Positions 60,987 through 64,000 of a DNA stretch of 64,000 nucleotides are shown here, in pieces. The notes beneath the pieces were generated by a model. The model searched no databases. It worked only from the letters and a program-made list of their open reading frames with translations, and was not told the DNA's origin. The DNA is from Cacajao melanocephalus (Eukaryota; Chordata; Mammalia; Primates; Pitheciidae), in assembly GCA_963573385.1 (NCBI GenBank), contig CAUYLG010061895.1, forward strand, positions 1 to 64,000, read 5' to 3'. Position 1 is the stretch's first letter. Each line of letters begins with the position of its first letter. A program made the position numbers and the translations under genes.

Positions 60987-61012
60987 TTAGGTTAGTGCCA
61001 AAGTAATTGCAG
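60987..61012 (+). mobile_element. Mariner-derived terminus (half of a MADE1-like element)
   Basis: ttaggttagtgccaaagtaa and the following ttgcag match the terminal repeat of Hsmar1/MADE1 elements with a few changes. The complementary second half of MADE1 is not visible downstream. Confidence 0.75.
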
Positions 61013-61061
61013 TACTTACTGAAACAGGTAAAATTCTTGGACATAATCTTAATATTGCTAA

Positions 61062-61500
<439 letters not shown>

Positions 61501-61512
61501 AGGCTTTACTTT

Positions 61513-62930
<1,418 letters not shown>

Positions 62931-63105
62931 TAAATATTATAAAGTTAATGTGAAGGTATTCTAAGCACCATTAAAATTTTTTAAAATACTTCTTAAATTT
63001 CTTAAATAAGTTGGTAGAAATCTGGGATGTTACTTCGAACCATTTTTGGCACTTCAGATTAGTTTTGTTTTTAACTATGAAATTGTCTTAAAGATATACA
63101 ATTCT

Positions 63106-63428
63106 GCTGGGCATGGTGTCTCAGGCCTGTAATCCCAGCACTTTGCAAGGCTGAGGCCAGTGGATCACCTGAAGTCAGGAGTTCGAGATTAGCCTGGCCA
63201 ACATGGTGAAACACCGTCTGTACTAAAAATACAAAAATCAGCCAGGCATGGTGGCAGGCGCCTATAATTCCAACTACTCAGATGGCTGAGGCAGGAGAAT
63301 CACTTAAACCCAGGGGGTGGAGGCTGCAGTGAGCTGAGATTGCGTCACTGCCCTCCAGCCTGGGAGACAGAGCAAGACTCCATCTCAAAAAAATAAAAAT
63401 TAATTAATTAATTAAATAAAAATAAAAA
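63106..63428 (+). mobile_element. Alu element, full length, 12-bp target duplication
   Basis: It starts GCTGGGCATGGTGTCTC and ends in an A-rich tail containing a (TTAA)n run. The duplication atatacaattct is perfect at 63094-63105 and 63429-63440. It is antisense to the NLGN1 transcript. Confidence 0.95.
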
Positions 63429-63440
63429 ATATACAATTCT

Positions 63441-64000
63441 TTTGGTTGTTATAAAACTTAAATGAAAAATGATATAATTGTGTTTGACCAAATATGGCAA
63501 AAGAGGGACAGCAGGGTTACAAACAAGCATTAGAAGTAAAGAATAGTGCTCCATAAAGAAGCCTTCCATCAGAGTAAGTGAATGGAGGGCAATCCCCAGC
63601 AATATGACAGGTGGCCTCACAATTCAGTGGCTGAGATTGTGAGGACCTGAAATCAAGCATAGGTGGAGGGGAACTGGGAAGTAATGGGGAATTTCACATA
63701 AGGAATCTGATGACTTGACTTCTGACCGATGTAAATGAAGTTACTTATCAAGTCGTTCATATTTGTTGCTTTATGTCCAGTGATGTTGAGTCAACATTTG
63801 GAATAAATTCAATGTAAATACTGAGCACAATTTTTATTCACAGCCACATCTACAAAATAGTAATTACAAAATTGAGTTAAAAATGCTCAGGCATTTCTAT
63901 AAAAGGTTTCTTTTCCCCTGAAGGATATCTGAATTCATCTTTCTCATCTTCAAAACAATTATCCAAAACAACGCAGAGGAAGAGACCAAACTGGAATTGA
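63441..64000. other. Intronic sequence at the right edge
   Basis: No repeat or exon recognised up to the window edge. Confidence 0.6.

Noticed and set aside
63601..63660. A possible splice-site-A cassette exon on the minus strand after a ttcag
   Set aside because: The frame compatible with the neuroligin phase hits a stop after a few codons, and the peptide does not resemble known neuroligin inserts.

Overview
This window is primate, most likely human, nuclear DNA. It is AT-rich, carries about a dozen Alu elements of different ages plus a THE1-type MaLR provirus, and is otherwise ordinary intron. The only protein-coding sequence I can support is one internal exon of a neuroligin gene on the minus strand at 58407-58559 (153 nt). 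Its peptide ([12 protein letters not shown]..., [11 protein letters not shown]..., NYRLGVLG) fits NLGN1 better than its paralogues. The rest reads as two very large introns: more than 58.4 kb on the downstream side (1-58406) and more than 5.4 kb on the upstream side (58560-64000). Human NLGN1 lies on the plus strand of chromosome 3 in the reference, so this window is probably shown as the reverse complement.

Layout. 1-24293 is intron with Alus (2933, 3790, 7745, 18277, 20881, 22611), several MIR and L2 fragments and microsatellites. 24294-26627 is a complete THE1 provirus (LTR, internal region, LTR) flanked by a perfect 5-bp target duplication, GGCTG. 26628-36744 is mostly unassigned sequence with MIRs, an Alu (34262), an L1 fragment and a diverged pair of related segments near 28.1 and 29.4 kb. 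36745-40205 is a dense block of old LINE sequence (L1 3' end, L2) with another Alu. 43149-46430 holds three decayed DNA transposons. 49275-51632 is an L2-rich block interrupted by a MIR and an AT-rich low-complexity tract, followed by a small insertion derived from the 5' part of initiation-independent tRNA-Met, bounded by a perfect 18-bp target duplication. 53276-63440 holds six more Alus around the neuroligin exon, including a close inverted pair at 62643-63428.

There is no operon, CRISPR array, rRNA, intact functional tRNA or second gene. The short open reading frames in the window are chance frames or translations of Alu and THE1 sequence. I found no previously undescribed gene system. 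The most useful observations are the tailless tRNA-Met retro-insertion, the complete THE1 provirus, the related pair at 28.1/29.4 kb and the inverted Alu pair beside the exon. Family names for repeats come from recognition by eye and have not been checked with a repeat library.
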